A stretch of 64,000 bases of DNA. Origin: Pelargonium tetragonum. Taxonomy: Eukaryota; Streptophyta; Magnoliopsida; Geraniales; Geraniaceae. The notes beneath the pieces are model-generated. The model saw nothing but the letters and a program-made list of their open reading frames with translations. It searched no databases and was not told where the DNA came from. The stretch is taken from NCBI GenBank assembly GCA_036897445.1, contig JAYMTL010000048.1, forward strand, positions 57,654-121,653. Reading direction: 5' to 3'. Numbering within the stretch: the stretch's first letter is position 1; the number at the start of each line of letters is the position of its first letter. Positions 63,251 to 64,000 of this stretch are shown here, piece by piece. A program made the position numbers and the translations under genes.

Positions 63251-64000
63251 TCTTCTTCATTCAAAAGGGTAGAGTTCCCTTCGAGTAAAGACGAGACAAA
63301 ACCTTGACGGGATCCGCAATGTGTAATGGGTCCCTATACTTACTTAAAATTAGAAAATTAGAAGTTTAAGTATTAGGATGCTCGCTTTATTCAAAAGTTA
63401 ACTCATTAGAAATTTCGGATTCGCAAATAGCTCTCAGGTTTTACTCCGGTATGTGAATTTTTGCAAATAACGAGCTCTTGAGAGCAAAGCTTTGGCTAGA
63501 TTTAATAAAGTAATGAAGTGTCTTTTCGAACACCCACCTTGGATCCATAGGAGCACTTTCCTTAACATATAGAATACCCAGTTAAACGTATTTGCCTACA
63601 CTCTTTTAGATAAGACATGTATCTAAAAGAAACTTTTGTAAGGGCTCTTTAGAAGCTTATAACGCGTCTTAGGGTGCCCTGCAGTGTTTATCCATTTCTT
63701 AATTTTACTGCATCAACACTTTTGTCGTGATGTACTATCCACTCTTTTAAGCTATAAGTGCTTTTTTCTGTACCTATAGTTTAGTAAAGCACGCTCTTTA
63801 ATATTAGCAAAACCCTCGATCCCAGAGAGGCCCTTTGCTTTTATAGTGGAATATATGAGAGAGGCTTTTTTTAGTACTTAAAACCTATAGAAATTCCAGG
63901 AAGATATTCTAAGTGGTATTTAGTAAAGGGGTTTCTAAATGTATATAAAATCCTTAATTAACTAATGAGATTTCAAGATAGAATAAAGAATTTAAGTAAG
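63251..64000. other. AT-rich non-coding stretch
   Basis: No gene seen; GGATCC sites at 63310 and 63542 and a GAGCTC at 63470. Confidence 0.4.

Noticed and set aside
1-64000. CRISPR array, integron, phage or IS element
   Set aside because: No regularly spaced identical repeats, no transposase or integrase frame, and no terminal inverted repeats with direct repeats were found.

Overview
This 64 kb window is AT-rich (roughly 35% GC by eye) and contains no intact protein gene that I recognise, no rRNA, and no open frame longer than 117 codons. A random sequence of this composition should give a longest open frame of about that size, so most of the window reads as non-coding. Hand counts on five 60-base lines (2161, 3001, 12181, 30001, 60001) gave TpA 41 against ApT 30, and CpA+TpG 24 against ApC+GpT 37. 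That is unusual for ordinary AT-rich DNA and resembles the dinucleotide skew of cytosine-deaminated (RIP-like) fungal repeats. One tRNA-like gene at 61.1-61.2 kb (Asn, anticodon GUU) is of plastid/bacterial type. I therefore cannot decide between a repeat-rich nuclear region (a fungal AT-rich isochore is one candidate) and the non-coding part of a very large organelle genome. No bacterial or phage gene organisation is visible.

Layout. 0.3-1.2 kb holds three diverged tandem units of about 330 bp. Two groups of positions, 1.2-17.9 kb and 52.8-63.2 kb, carry a dispersed repeat that I call family X. Its unit is about 400 bp, it occurs in both orientations, and it is often tandem. Tiny tRNA-like sequences lie at 7.7, 10.2, 14.9, 18.8, 60.1 and 61.2 kb. 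The long central part (18.8-48.5 kb) and the gaps elsewhere show no gene, only AT-rich DNA dotted with short purine-to-pyrimidine palindromes such as GAGCTC and GGATCC.

Main result. Read on one strand, family X copies share a frame that stays open for 36-90 codons in five places and encodes similar peptides. The order is a Pro/Ala/Thr-rich piece with KSTG(I/F)A, then ANK followed by a Lys/Arg/Ser/Gln/Asn-rich stretch, then GY(Y/S)(N/S)VL and SYPP.L. A separate conserved segment is LL(T/S/N)DK..E.EV. None of these frames has a usable upstream ATG and several copies have stops or frameshifts. The family looks like the decayed remains of a repeated coding unit, or exons of a repeat protein, that I do not recognise. 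A second small family consists of tRNA-like sequences with a conserved T-arm and a shared 3' tail. There is no set of genes working together in this window; its content is relic and repeat DNA.
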